NCBI RefSeq assembly: GCF_947626835.1 | Contig: NZ_CANQTS010000009.1 | Span: 1-64,000 of the forward strand | Length of the DNA stretch: 64,000 bases | DNA from: an uncultured Acinetobacter sp. | Lineage (GTDB): Bacteria; Pseudomonadota; Gammaproteobacteria; Pseudomonadales; Moraxellaceae | Direction of reading: 5' to 3' | Shown: positions 26,758 through 38,000 of the stretch, one piece after another | Layout of the letters: every line of letters begins with the position of its first letter | Numbering within the stretch: the stretch's first letter is position 1 | Translations under genes and position numbers: made by a program | Notes under the pieces: model-generated | Database searches by the model: none | Seen by the model: only the letters and a program-made list of their open reading frames with translations | What the model was told of the DNA's origin: nothing

Positions 26758-27714
26758 TTAATCCGCTAAAATATACACCGTTGGAAAACCACGCTGTTTT
26801 AAGATTTTGGCGGCTTTTGCAGCACGGATTCCGCTTTTACAGACACATACCACCCGTTGGGACGTGACTTGTACGGGTAAAGTATCGAGCTTAACGTAAA
26901 TTGCCCCTGTAATGGGAGATGCTATTTCGCTTGGGTCACGTAATTCTAAAATGAGGTCATTTGCACCAAGTTGAGCACGATCAAGCCACATGTGACTTTC
27001 TTCAGGCTCTGGTAGTTGATCAAAGCGCATACTGCTGATGTGCCACGTGGCTAAATCTAAACGTAACAACTGACCCAAGGCCGATTTTTTGGCCTGTAAT
27101 AGAACATTAAGCACCATATGTGCTTGCAAACTGGCCAAGGTGGCGACACTGGAAGCCAGTACACCTGCGCTCTGACAAGAAGCAGCTTGATGCGGTAACT
27201 CAGGAAACAAAGCGCGATAGCTCGGTGCTGTTGTACCACAAAAGCCGCCCACATAGCCTTGTTCAGTTAATACCGAAGCACTAATCAACGGAATTTTTCC
27301 TGCATGACAGGCATCTGACAATAAATAGGTGGTGGCAAAACGATCTGCGGCATCCACCACGATATCAATATCCACCAAGGCCGCTTGTAAGGTAGTGCTG
27401 TCGATGTGCTGAGGTATGGCATCTACATGTACTTCGGGGTTGAGTTGCTGTAAATGTTGTCGCGCTGCAAGGACTTTGTCCTCGCCAATATCTGACATCC
27501 GAAACAAAATTTGCCGATGTAAATTCGACAATTCCACCCGATCCGCATCATATAACCTTAAATAGCCGACCCCGCTGGCTGCCAAAATGGGCAGCAATGA
27601 CGCTGCTAGCCCACCTGCACCCACCACCAGAACTTTTGCCTGTTGTAAGCGTTGTTGACCTAGCTCACCCACCTGTGGCATTTGCATTTGGCGGCTATAG
27701 CGTTGATTTGGCAT
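26758..27714 (-). CDS. thiF: ThiF/MoeB-like adenylyltransferase with C-terminal rhodanese domain
   Basis: The 318-residue protein has an E1-like adenylation domain: RYSRQMQMPQVGELGQQRL, ATP-binding VLVVGAGGLAASLLPILAASGVG near residue 29, the DADRVELSNLHRQILF segment and the aspartate in VVDAADRF. A rhodanese-like domain from about 240 has the catalytic loop VCVCKSGIRAAKA. ThiF adenylates the C-terminal Gly of ThiS; a fused rhodanese could deliver the sulfur. The zinc C-x-x-C pairs common in MoeB/ThiF are not evident. It sits one base after thiG, the last gene of the thiO-S-G-F operon. Confidence 0.85.
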   Translation of the reverse strand: MPNQRYSRQMQMPQVGELGQQRLQQAKVLVVGAGGLAASLLPILAASGVGYLRLYDADRVELSNLHRQILFRMSDIGEDKVLAARQHLQQLNPEVHVDAIPQHIDSTTLQAALVDIDIVVDAADRFATTYLLSDACHAGKIPLISASVLTEQGYVGGFCGTTAPSYRALFPELPHQAASCQSAGVLASSVATLASLQAHMVLNVLLQAKKSALGQLLRLDLATWHISSMRFDQLPEPEESHMWLDRAQLGANDLILELRDPSEIASPITGAIYVKLDTLPVQVTSQRVVCVCKSGIRAAKAAKILKQRGFPTVYILAD

Positions 27715-27715
27715 G

Positions 27716-28474
27716 TTAAAACTCCGCTAAGCCAAACAGTGGTGTTGAGGCTTGGGCCAAATCGCGTTTTGGCATTAATCCGGCATGATAAGCTCCATGA
27801 CCTGCCTGTACTGCAAGCGCAAATGCTTGTGCCATGGCCACAGGGTCTTGGGCCTGTGCAACTGCGGTATTAAGCAATACGGCATCAAAGCCCATCTCTA
27901 ACGCTAAGGCTGCATGACTGGGTGCACCAATGCCTGCATCAATAATCAGCGGTGTCTGTGGAAAATAATGGCGCATACGTTGTAGCGCTTCTATATGACA
28001 TAAGCCTTGACCTGAACCAATCGGTGCACCCCATGGCATCAGTACGTCACAACCGGCTTCAAGCAATTTTTCCGCTACAATCAGATCATCGGTGGTATAA
28101 GGAAACACCTGGAAACCGTCTTGGCTTAAAATTTTTGCTGCTTCAACTAAGGCAAATGGATTGGGCTGTAAGGTATCGGGATGCCCAATCACTTCAAGTT
28201 TAATCCATGAGGTATTAAACACCTCACGTGCCATATGCGCCGTAGTGACCGCCTCTTTAACACTATAGCAGCCTGCTGTATTGGGTAAAAACCGGCATTT
28301 GACTTGCTGTAGTAATTCACGAAAGCCTTGTCCACCAGAACCTTCCCGGCGCAAACTGACCGTAATCACATCTACATTGGCACTTTGAATTGCCTGTAGC
28401 AGTGCTTCAGGCGATGGATAACCTGCTGTACCTAAAAATAGGCGCGATTGTAGTGTCGTTCCATAAACTTGCAT
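27716..28474 (-). CDS. thiG: thiazole synthase ThiG
   Basis: The 252-residue TIM-barrel enzyme makes the thiamin thiazole phosphate from deoxyxylulose phosphate, dehydroglycine and ThiS thiocarboxylate. Conserved parts are [59 protein letters not shown] with the Schiff-base Lys region, and [16 protein letters not shown] start at ATG 28474, with GGGGG just upstream, one base after the thiS stop; the upstream in-frame extension overlaps thiS. It is part of the TPP-riboswitch-controlled operon. Confidence 0.93.
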   Translation of the reverse strand: MQVYGTTLQSRLFLGTAGYPSPEALLQAIQSANVDVITVSLRREGSGGQGFRELLQQVKCRFLPNTAGCYSVKEAVTTAHMAREVFNTSWIKLEVIGHPDTLQPNPFALVEAAKILSQDGFQVFPYTTDDLIVAEKLLEAGCDVLMPWGAPIGSGQGLCHIEALQRMRHYFPQTPLIIDAGIGAPSHAALALEMGFDAVLLNTAVAQAQDPVAMAQAFALAVQAGHGAYHAGLMPKRDLAQASTPLFGLAEF

Positions 28475-28475
28475 A

Positions 28476-28673
28476 TTAACCCCCTTGCATGGGCGCAAGG
28501 ACTTCAATTTTTTGTCCTGACATTAAAGGCGTACAGTGATATTGGCTACGTGGAACAAAATCACCATCTATTGCTGTGGCCACCACACTGGCATCCATAT
28601 CGTGCTCAAGCAGTAAATCAGCAAGATTTAAGCTTTGGGTGTCAATTGCTTGACCATTTAAATAAATATTCAT
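28476..28673 (-). CDS. thiS: ThiS sulfur-carrier protein
   Basis: This 65-residue ubiquitin-like protein begins [21 protein letters not shown] and ends in the essential C-terminal Gly-Gly (LAPMQGG), which is adenylated by ThiF and converted to a thiocarboxylate that feeds ThiG. Its ATG overlaps the thiO stop by four bases (ATGA), and its stop precedes thiG by one base, so the three genes are translationally coupled. Confidence 0.93.
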   Translation of the reverse strand: MNIYLNGQAIDTQSLNLADLLLEHDMDASVVATAIDGDFVPRSQYHCTPLMSGQKIEVLAPMQGG

Positions 28674-29590
28674 GTTGCACTCCCTGCAATGTGTTGAACG
28701 AGTTTTTCAGCAAGCCATGGCGCACACAAAAAGCCATGACGATGCATGCCATTGATATAAAAAATTTGATTGTGATAGCTAATTTTTGGAATGTTGTCTT
28801 GATAGGCAGGACGTAAGCCAACCCCTGTTTCAACAATATGTGCTTCAGCAAAAGCCGGATGAATGGCATAGGCTGCATTTAACAATTCCATGCTGCTCCG
28901 TACACTAATTGGTTGGCGTGAATCACTTTCAAGCATGGTCGCACCCAACATAAATTGGCCATTTTGGCGTGGCACCAAATAACAGGCAAAACGTGGATGC
29001 AAGAAACGGATGGGACGTGAGAGGTGTACTTCAGGTTGTTCTAAAATTAACATCTCACCACGCACAGCGCGTAATGGCATCTGATCTTGTGCATAGATTC
29101 CACGGCAATCAATGATCCGACCGCTGGCTTGCCCTTGATGGATGGGTACATCGTGTTGGATTAAATGATGTTTTAATTCAGCCAAAGCCAAGCGTGGATC
29201 AAGATGTGCTTCATCTTTAAAAAATAGGCCTTGCGCAAAGTGGGCTAAATCTGCTTCAAGTTGCGCAGGTATTACCCTTTGATGTTGGATGGTACGCGCT
29301 GCGAAACGCGAGAGTTCAGCATGATCACGTTGTGGTGCAAGTACCAACGTGCCATGTTGAATGACTTGCTGGGTATGACGCTTCCACCATTTAATTGCAT
29401 CAAAGTCACATAAATTTTTAAAATGAGGCGCAGCTTCTGCTTCACAAAAAGGGGCGAGCATACCGCCGGCAAAATATGAGGCACTCGGCTGCTCACTGAC
29501 AATCATTTCAATCGATTCGCCGTGGGCGCGCAATGCAGTGGCAACACAAAGCGCACTGACACCACTGCCCAAAATTGACCAGTGGCTCAT
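28670..29590 (-). CDS. thiO: glycine oxidase ThiO
   Basis: The 306-residue FAD amine oxidase has the dinucleotide motif SILGSGVSALCVATALRAHG, FAGGMLAPFCEAEA, IIDCRGI, and the late substrate-site text VETGVGLRPAYQDNIPKI and YINGMHRHGF. ThiO oxidises glycine to dehydroglycine for ThiG. At 306 residues it is a little short of the usual 350-370. It is the first gene after the TPP riboswitch, about 105 bases downstream of it, and starts the thiO-thiS-thiG-thiF operon. Confidence 0.85.
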   Translation of the reverse strand: MSHWSILGSGVSALCVATALRAHGESIEMIVSEQPSASYFAGGMLAPFCEAEAAPHFKNLCDFDAIKWWKRHTQQVIQHGTLVLAPQRDHAELSRFAARTIQHQRVIPAQLEADLAHFAQGLFFKDEAHLDPRLALAELKHHLIQHDVPIHQGQASGRIIDCRGIYAQDQMPLRAVRGEMLILEQPEVHLSRPIRFLHPRFACYLVPRQNGQFMLGATMLESDSRQPISVRSSMELLNAAYAIHPAFAEAHIVETGVGLRPAYQDNIPKISYHNQIFYINGMHRHGFLCAPWLAEKLVQHIAGSAT

Positions 29591-29694
29591 ACGCGAAACT
29601 CAAATAACATGTTGATCTCCAAGAAAAGAGACCCATGCGACGTACAGGAATAATGAAGTCAGCACAATGGATATGCGCTTATAAAATCAAGATG

Positions 29695-29797
29695 GTCTTC
29701 CTACGCCAGCATTAACTGGGTCAGGTTCAAAGGGTCGCTAGCTCGAGTTGATACTCATCTAGCCTCTCAGTCTCTTTGGAGACTCCCCTGCCTTAAG
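29695..29797 (-). ncRNA. TPP riboswitch (THI element)
   Basis: On the minus strand the leader carries the conserved TPP-aptamer segments in order: CAGGGGAG, a short hairpin, ACTGAGAGG, then ACCCTTTGAACCTGA, CCAGTTAATGCTGGCG and TAGGAAG. This is a full match to the THI-box pattern. It precedes thiO and should shut the thi operon down when thiamin pyrophosphate is plentiful. No obvious terminator helix lies before thiO, so control may act on translation initiation. Confidence 0.95.
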
Positions 29798-29807
29798 GTG
29801 TGCGGAT

Positions 29808-29836
29808 ATTTACCGAAAAATTGAGCAGGATGTCAA
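29808..29836 (-). promoter_or_regulatory. sigma-70 promoter of the thi operon
   Basis: On the minus strand a consensus -35 TTGACA (29836-29831) is followed after 17 bp by TAAATA (29813-29808) as -10. Transcription would begin just before the TPP aptamer. Confidence 0.75.
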
Positions 29837-29945
29837 GTCTTTCATCATATCTGCACTGATTAAACTCAGCTTAACTTAACAAAAATTAATGATTAGTTAC
29901 CCAAAGTAGCAAAAAACGCTGTTAGCTTAATTTTTTGCATATTCC

Positions 29946-30010
29946 TGCATAAACCTACCACCTATTCCTATTCGTTCCCTACCACTCATTCCTATTCCAA
30001 GTCGGCCACT
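29946..30010. repeat. left terminal inverted repeat of the CDI-bearing element
   Basis: It begins TGCATAAACCTACCACC and ends CCAAGTCGGCCACT. It is the inverted counterpart of 44695-44759, with mismatches confined to the outer half. Inside it the word ATTCCTATTC recurs about 24 bases apart, as expected for tandem transposase sites. Confidence 0.75.
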
Positions 30011-30228
30011 TAGGGTTTATTCAGTAATAGAATTACAAGAAGAATGAACCTCATAAAAAGTATTCAAATGCCAATATTGCACAACAGCGCTACTTATATC
30101 ATTTAGCGATGAACTGATTTACGATTACGTTCGATGATCGATTAAAAAATCGAACTTACACAAAATAATTTACAGGCTCTAAAATACGTTTAGTACTTTT
30201 AGCAGTATCAATAACAATACCACCACCT

Positions 30229-31495
30229 CACTGCTGTCCCATAGTTTGATTTAAATAAAAAACCTGAGTCCAAATCGTTAAAATATGAGTGCAAACAAAC
30301 ACTTTAACGACCAGGATTCAGGTTTTGTCACATCAGAATACCGTATTTCATCAGCTTATTAAACCCGTCGTGCGACAGGATTTTGAGCAACTTGCTAAAG
30401 TACACCATGTTGGACAGAAATTTAGAGCGGCTTCAAGATGGGATCAGTTTATTGCCATCTTGATGTCTCAACTTTCCTGCAGGCAAAGTCTGAGAGATAT
30501 TCAATCCAATCTGGAGTGCCAACAGGACAAACTGAGTCATTTCGGAGCAAAGTCTATTCCCCGAAGTACACTGGCACGAATCAATGAGCAGCAGCCTGCT
30601 GCCTTGTATCAACAGCTCTTTTACAAGTTGCTTAAATACTATGAACACTCAAAAGTAGCCCATAAATTTCGCTTTAAGAATCCATTATATTCCCTGGATG
30701 CCAGTCATATTGACCTGTCGCTTTCCTTATGTGAATGGGCCAAAGTTCACGACTCAAAAGCCAGCATGAAACTCAGCATAGGATTGAATCACAGCAATGA
30801 TATTCCTGAGTTTATTGCAGTTGAAAATGGTAAAGAAAATGACATGTTACAAGGCCGAAAATTCCAGTTTCCCGCTGGCAGCATTGTGGTCTTTGATAAA
30901 GGCTATGTCGATTATCAATGGTATGCGAATCTAAGCGCTCAAAACGTTAGCTTTGTGACACGTTTTAGACCTAAATCGGTGTATCAGGTGATCCAGCAAC
31001 ATCCCGTGCTTGAATCCAAAGGCATTCTAAAAGATGAAACCATTCAGCTAAATAGCGCACATGCCCTAAAAAGAAAAGCCCCCGTATTAAGAAGAATTGA
31101 ATATAGAGATCAGCAAAGTGGCAAGCACTTTAGCTTTCTCAGCAATAACTTTCATCTAGCTGCCTCTACCATTGCAGCGATTTACAAAGACCGCTGGAAA
31201 GTTGAATTGTTCTTTAAAGCGATTAAACAGAACCTGAAATTAAAAGCCTTTTTAGGCCGAAGCAAGAACGCCATTCAGACGCAAATCTGGATTGCGATGA
31301 TCGCCTATTTACTGGTAAGTTTCGCTCAACATTTAGGGAAAAAAGGCTGGACAGTTCAGCGCTTACTCAGAATAATTCAAGTGAATTTATTTGAAATAAA
31401 AACCTTAAAAGCGTTATTTTCACCCGATAAAGTCCCCATCAAACAAGAGGAAGCCTAAATGAGCTTCCTCTTGTAAAAATTGTGGGACAGCAGTG
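30229..31495 (+). mobile_element. IS4-family insertion sequence with 10-bp target duplication
   Basis: The 1,267-bp element has inverted ends CACTGCTGTCCCA (30229-30241) and TGGGACAGCAGTG (31483-31495), perfect over 13 bases. Identical ACCACCACCT copies flank it at 30219-30228 and 31496-31505. Intact ends and duplication show a simple insertion that still looks mobile. It carries one transposase gene. Confidence 0.93.
30289..31458 (+). CDS. IS4-family transposase
   Basis: The 389-residue transposase has an N-terminal DUF4372-type region (FHQLIKPVVRQDFEQLAKVHHVGQKFRAASRWDQFIAIL) and a DDE domain: Asp in YSLDASHIDLSL, Asp in IVVFDKGYVDYQWY, and Glu in the IS4 Y-2-R-3-E-6-K signature YKDRWKVELFFKAIK. 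It fills the IS between the two inverted ends and appears intact. The IS name cannot be given without a database search. Confidence 0.92.
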   Translation: MQTNTLTTRIQVLSHQNTVFHQLIKPVVRQDFEQLAKVHHVGQKFRAASRWDQFIAILMSQLSCRQSLRDIQSNLECQQDKLSHFGAKSIPRSTLARINEQQPAALYQQLFYKLLKYYEHSKVAHKFRFKNPLYSLDASHIDLSLSLCEWAKVHDSKASMKLSIGLNHSNDIPEFIAVENGKENDMLQGRKFQFPAGSIVVFDKGYVDYQWYANLSAQNVSFVTRFRPKSVYQVIQQHPVLESKGILKDETIQLNSAHALKRKAPVLRRIEYRDQQSGKHFSFLSNNFHLAASTIAAIYKDRWKVELFFKAIKQNLKLKAFLGRSKNAIQTQIWIAMIAYLLVSFAQHLGKKGWTVQRLLRIIQVNLFEIKTLKALFSPDKVPIKQEEA

Positions 31496-31613
31496 ACCAC
31501 CACCTTTCTTCGCAACCGTTACCATCCCTGTACTAATCGCTGCTGAAAGACCATTGAGTGCTGTTGTCACCTCCTAATTTTGGTGGGTATTTAGCCTTAT
31601 CGACTACAGCCCC

Positions 31614-32063
31614 TTAATTAATTACTTCAAGAAAATCATCTATTAAATTGAGTAAATCTAGACTTTTACATTTAGAAAAAATTACCTTATTTACAATGTT
31701 ATCTTTGTATTCAAAAAAATGATCTTCATATAAAAACCAAGTAAAATAAATAGTATTATTATTCCTTGCTGCCCTTTTACTGAAATCATCAAAGGTTTCT
31801 TCTAAAGTGATTCTGTAATTCTCAGATAATAAACCTTTAGGATAGAAAAATTTTTTACAATTTTCATCATTTATCACATTGCTATAATAGTAATTATCAT
31901 TTAGTAAGTTTTTTAGTGAATTTATAAAGCTAGTCACATAAGTAGGAGAGTCTAAAGTTCCTAGATACTCCCCCTCAATACATAAACGCAATGGGATGAA
32001 ATTACTATTCTGATAATTTCCATCAAACTCTATAAAAACTTGATCGTTTCCAATTCTATTCAT
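31614..32063 (-). CDS. cdiI: CdiI-type immunity protein (Imm42-like)
   Basis: The 149-residue acidic, AT-rich protein starts inside the end of cdiA (4-base ATGA overlap), the standard place for a CDI immunity gene. Sequence such as QVFIEFDGNY, IPLRLCIEGEYLGTLDSPTYVTSFINSLKNLL and DFLEVIN resembles the Imm42 family of polymorphic-toxin immunity proteins, which is a judgement from pattern only. It should bind and neutralise the CdiA C-terminal toxin in the cytoplasm of sister cells. Downstream lie decayed fragments and an IS4-family insertion. Confidence 0.75.
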   Translation of the reverse strand: MNRIGNDQVFIEFDGNYQNSNFIPLRLCIEGEYLGTLDSPTYVTSFINSLKNLLNDNYYYSNVINDENCKKFFYPKGLLSENYRITLEETFDDFSKRAARNNNTIYFTWFLYEDHFFEYKDNIVNKVIFSKCKSLDLLNLIDDFLEVIN

Positions 32064-35000
32064 TTGCTATCTACCATTTTTATCAAGTCAGAAGGGACAT
32101 CAGAAATCTTGATATTTCGTTCCTTTCCTGAGGACGTAATACCTTTTGTCGAACCATTCCAATGGAAATTGCCATTACCATCATCTTGAAACCTATGATA
32201 AATGACCTTCCCATCTTTATTTTCAATTGCCCATCTATTTTTTGGATCACTATCAATTTTTACACTGTTTTCCCATAATTTTACATGATTGTCAGGAATT
32301 ATTGCTTTAGTAGAGTTATAAGGCATATTTCCATCTTTCAAGTCATGATGTCCTGGATTTTCATAATATTGTGTTTCAACATTAATAACTTTATCTTTAG
32401 TTGATGGCTTGGTGCCTTCGACTATGTAATTACCAATAGTATTATTACTTTCGTCCTTATGTATGCCTAAAATCTGATGTCCAGTTATGGAATTATTATC
32501 CCCTATTTCAAATCCAGATTTAGAAACTTCAAGTTCTGAATCTTTCCCCTTAACAACACCTTTACCTATTCCAGCACCTACAACTCCAGCCACAGCATTA
32601 ATTAAATATTCTGCACCTTGTTTATTCTTTTCAATTTCATTTGCAAATTTCAATTCATCTAATTTATTTTCAGACGTAGAGTTTTCAATTTCTTTAACTT
32701 TCTCTGGATTAGTCCAATTATTAATCGTATTTGAATTGGTAAGATGAGCGGCGGCAGTTAATGATGTTGCTAGAGCATCAAATCCTTGAGCTATTTCAGC
32801 TCCTGCTACATTATCTAAAGCTAAAGACTTTCCTGTCTCAATTACTAAACGAACTGGACCTGAAATCATTAAACCTACCGCAAGTTGAACAGTACCTAAA
32901 TCAACACCTAAATCATCGCTAATCTGTTTTATATTATTCCCTAAATCTGCAATATTGCTTAAAATAGTCATACCAACTGTTGTTTGAGTCGTAACTTTTG
33001 TCTCAAAGTCAGTCCCTTTTGCATAAATTGTTTCTTGTTCGCTTACGCCTATTTTAGGTTGTTTAAAAATCGTTTCTAAATCAACACCAGATTGAGCTAA
33101 TGTATCTAATTGATTCTGAATCTCACTAAATTCTTTTGCTGCATAGAAAAAATCTAATTTAGAAAATAATGCTTCTACTTCTTTGGGCTCTATCCCTCGT
33201 TTGAGTAATTCACTTGCAACTTTGTCACCAACTACGCCCGTTTCTTTATATTCACTTGGTAAATTATAAAGCCTTGCCTGAATATTATTTAGCGTTTGTA
33301 AAGCCTTATCTTTGTACTCACCCTCTGGTAATGCTTTCGCTAAATTTTCAGCACTTTGACGGAAATTTTCAGGTAAATCCTTCTGTTCTTTAATAATCTC
33401 AGCACGGCCACTTTCTGTTAATAAGCGGTGGTCAACCGTCACTGATCCATCAAGCATGCCTGTAGTTTGGTCTCGGGTGATTTCTTGTGTGTTATTGATA
33501 TATCTATTGGTTGTATCTGTAGCATTTGTAACTGTACCTTGACCCATTGTCGCTTTGGTCAATTGTTCTGTTTCCTGTCCACTGCTGTTGAGGCCAATGG
33601 TCGTTGAACCTTTTGGTGCAGTAGATGCTTCTTTGGTCCCACCTTGTGGAATACCGATATTGGTCGAGACATTAAAGCCGCTGCTACTGTTGTAGTTGTG
33701 GTCTTCGATATCTTTGAGTTCTAGCTCACCTGAGTAATTCAGTTTGCCATGGTCGGTCAATGTGCCATCGCTATTCTTCGTTGCATTGGCAATTACACCA
33801 CCGATATTGGTGACGTTCTTAACACCCATCGCGTCTAAGTCGGCATCGTTTTGTGCATTGCCAATCAGTAGCTTACTGGTGTCATTCACCCATGCACTGT
33901 CACTATTACCTTTAGCTTGGTTGTAGCTGGCCGTAATATTCTTTGAACCCGAACCATAACCGCCGCCAATAGAACCGCCTTTACTGCTATTGCTGCTGGA
34001 TGCTTTATCCTGCAAGCTTTCTACATGAATTTCCTTAACTTGCAGGCTGCCTCGATCAGCAATGCTCACCGTACCGCCTTGGATATTCAATTTATCAATA
34101 GCACCTTCAGTACGATTCAGCACAACTTCACTATTTACGTGGGTGAGGCTTTCGTTTTGTGATTGGCTGGTTTGCTTGCCTATTGAAGCACTACCGCCAC
34201 CACCATAGGTATAGCTCACACTTTGGCTATTGGTTTTACTATTGCTGTCCTGTTTTGTTCGCTCGACGCCTGCAGTCACATTGAGGTCTTTGCTGCCATC
34301 GAAGGCCGTAGTGCCTGCCGCATTCACGCGACTACCTTGAATATTGATGTCTTGACCTTCTGATTTAAGCTGAAGGTTGTTTAAATCTAAGTTGCTACCT
34401 TGCCATTGGCTTTGTTCTGTATTCGTGGTCGTCGTAGTTTCAATCCTTTCACCATTAGCGCCAATGGTAAAGCCATAGGTTGCACTGCTTGCAGCCGCAG
34501 ATGAGGCTGCTGCCCCTACAGCAATCTGTGCACTTGCCACATTGGCCGTTGCCATTGCGACATTGGCTTTGCTGTCATCTAAGGCTCCTTTGGTAATTCG
34601 ACCCGCTGCATAGTCACGTTGTGCTTGGCTATACTCATCTTTAGCTTTAGATAAGGCTTTAGTTGCATCTGCAACAGCTTCTACCGCTAAGATTGCATCT
34701 AAATAGGCATTGCGAATGCCGACTTCTGTACTCACAGTTTCAGTATGGGTCTTTTCTTCTGTGGCTGTTTTATTTTCATAACCTCCTATGTTGAGATTTC
34801 CTCGACCATGATCAATGATCGTATCGCCTGTAGCCGTGATATTTTGGCCGAGGAGATCTACACCTTCTGCACCTTGAATCGTTAAGTTTTCAGTATTGAT
34901 ATTGCCTGACTTATGCGTTGTGGCTGTAGTTTTAACGGTATTCTCTGTATCTTCAAGTACAAAGCCGCCCACTCGAATGCTGTCTTTATTCAGCTTTACC

Positions 35001-38000
35001 CCAAGACCTTGTACCGTTTCTTTGCTGTTTGAGCTTACCGTTTTGTGTTGTTCTTCTGCTGCATCGAGCGTGACTTTTTTGCCCGCTAAGACCGTGTTCT
35101 GTGCATCAATGTTACTACTGGTCAGTGTCGTTTGACCTGCTGAGCCCACATAGACATTATTGGCACCAAGATCGGTCCCTGTTTGTGTTCTTTGCTCAGT
35201 CCGTGTGCTCGATGATTCTCCGATCGTGATCTTCGGTGCTTTTAATCCCGGAGCTAAAGCCTCAATACCTGCTAAGCCAACAGCAGTCACTTTCATTAAG
35301 TCTTTGGCAATGCCTCGATAGCCCTTTTGTGTTTCATCCCATTGCTGATCATTGGTTTCTAATGTCGTCAGACTGACATTTTCGGGCAGGGCATTACCAT
35401 CTTTGGATTTTAAACTGCCATCCGCTTGGCGTTCGAATTGGGTATTGCCAATATAAATATTGTCTTGAGCTTGTATATCATTGGCTTGCAGCTCGATATT
35501 TTTACCGGCATTGATATCAACATTTTTGCCAGCTTTGAGCTGTGTTTGTGCAACGTCTTCGTCGATATATCCTGATTGACGGTTTTTAAATTGAATTGTA
35601 TTTTTCTTGGCTGTTTCCGTGCTCTTCATGTCAGTATCAATATCTGACAAAAGTTTGACATTACCTTGGTTTGCCGTAATTTGAATGCTGTCTTTCGCAC
35701 CTGCTTGCAGGTGTGTGGCTTGAATATCTCCTGTTTGGCTATTGATCAGGATATTGCCACCCGATTGGATGTCGGTTGCAATCGATTGACTGGTCGAAGA
35801 TTGGATTTTTTTATCTGTTGTAGAGAAGCCACCTTTTTCTTGGGCGGCAAGCTGAGAACTGCGTTCATCTCGTCCATTTTCGATCAAGACATTTTGTCTA
35901 GCATCAATCACTACATTGCCCGACGTACTGTTCAATGTGCCGACTTTAATCTGAGTATTGGCAACGCTTTGCAGAGAAATATTACCTTTCGCCTGAATCT
36001 GCGTCCCTACATCTCGACTCGAAGCATTCAGAATCTGATCCTTGTCACCTGCTGAGCTTAAATCACTGCGACTGATATTCACCGTAGAAAGATTCAGGTC
36101 TTGTCCCGCTTTGATGGTAACACTGCCTTGGCTTTGTAGATCTGATGCAGTCAGATTGATATTATTCTTGGCATTAGCAACCAGCTGACCATCCGCCTCT
36201 TGTACATACAGCCCAGCAACACGACCAATGTTTTCAGCGCTAAATTCACTTAAACCGTGCTTATTTTCAGTTTTAATCGTCGTGGTGATGTTGTTAATGT
36301 CTCGGCCCCCATCAAGGGCAAGGGTTTGATTGGCGGTCATTGTCCCACCAATATTATTGATATCGGTGTGTGCTGTCGCAAAGACGTCTCGACCTTGTAT
36401 TAAGCCGCCCACGTTATTCATGTTATTGGCTTCAAGATTCACCAATTGGCGTCCAGCAATGCTGCCTTGGTTGTTTAAATCCCCACTCAGTTTTAAATTG
36501 ACCGTCTCGCCTGCAATCAAGGCACCTTTGTTGTTTAAATCTCCCGGCTGTACTGCAACATACACTTTCGGTACCAAGACTTGGATTTTTTCGCCATCAA
36601 CGGTAATGGTTTCTGTCACCAGCCACACCATATCACTGGTCAATCGAGCAATCTGTGCTTCTGAAAGTTTCACCCCAACACTTAAATTAAGATCTTTGGC
36701 GGCACTCACCCCAGAATCCATCAAGGCTTTGAATTGATCCTCGAAGTTCGTATAACCATCTAAATAAACTTGACCCGTCAGTTGTGCAATTTGGTCATTG
36801 ACCAGTTTTTGCTCGTAATAACCATCCCCTAAACGTTTTTGCATGTTTTGCGGGTCGGTCGCGAACATTTGCAGCATGTAATCACTGCCTAACCATTTTT
36901 TATAATTAGTAAAGGCATCGCTGCTTTCAATCAAAGGGCGGTTATTATTTTCTTTATTCACGCTGTATAAGGATTGCAGCGGTAAGCTTAGTTCTGAGGT
37001 ATCTCCATTTAATGAGCCTTGGTGAGCACCATCATATTTCACTACATCGAGTTTAATCGGTGTCACAATGTCCGCAGGATTATAGGCACGAACACCGTTC
37101 CATTCACTTTTTTTGCTGGTACCTAAAGAGTTCCATCCTACATAGTGATACTGCGATGTCCCGTTTTTAATCACACGGTGTTCACCCTCAGCATCAATAT
37201 TATTCACCTCATTTTGTTCAATATTGATGCCTTTCGCCGCTAGAATTTGACTCTTGTCATTGGTCAGGCTTTGGCCTTTTAGCGTCAGTGCGCCACCTGA
37301 AATAATCTCCGCTGGTGCACTGGAATCCACATAGTGTTGGGTTTCGTACTGGTTGTAGATATATCGGGTATAGTCTTCATATTTTTGACCGTCCAAGTAA
37401 ATGGTATCATGACCTCCATAACCCGTAATATGCGATGAATCAAGAATTTCAGCGCTTCCAGCACCTTGATAAGCGGTCACATCTTTGCGGGTTTCCGGTA
37501 TTTCTTTAACACTTGAACTGAAATGTAAATTTCGGTTGGTCAACGTATCCACACCTAGGTACATATCACCCACAGATTGAATACGTGCGCTGGCATTGTC
37601 TAAGGATGCGGCAGAGCCCTCTGCCATATGGTTTACATTCAGTTGCCCACCAACGGTCAGCGTACCTTCACTGGCGATTAGGGCTTGTTCTCTATTTTCA
37701 ATTTTTCCGCCTGCAATATCTAAGCGTTGACGTGCCGCAATCGTGCCTGCTTTGACACCTTCGCTGGTTTGTTGTTCCGCATTGAGAAGATGCGCGGTTT
37801 GTAGGGCAATATGGTCACCATAGATTTGACCTGTACCCACATTTTGAATGCCTTGACTGGCATCAATACGCGTCAAACCTTGGCTATTAATGAGGCCAGT
37901 ATTATTGACGTTTTCAGCCTGAATGCGTTGATCGCCCAGACTTAATATCTTGCCAGTATTGTTTAAATCTTTTGCTTGAAGATTTAAACTCACTGGGGTG

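Larger units (their letters stand above)
30156..31570 (-). pseudogene. short frame disrupted by the IS4-family insertion
   Basis: When the IS at 30229-31495 and one target copy are removed, the minus strand reads a 43-codon frame from GTG 31570 to TAA 30156. It encodes VTTALNGLSAAISTGMV, then AKKGGGIVIDTAKSTKRIL, and ends NYFV. It lies just downstream of cdiI, where CDI loci often keep decayed toxin or immunity fragments; the small hydrophobic-Gly composition fits a fragment of an export or toxin module. It may instead be non-coding, since an overlapping frame also shows protein-like text. Confidence 0.35.

Noticed and set aside
30011..30040. Similarity of TTTATTCAGTAATAGAATT to a stretch near 699-717 as a shared element end
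   Set aside because: Only about 17 of 24 positions match in AT-rich sequence, with no flanking homology.
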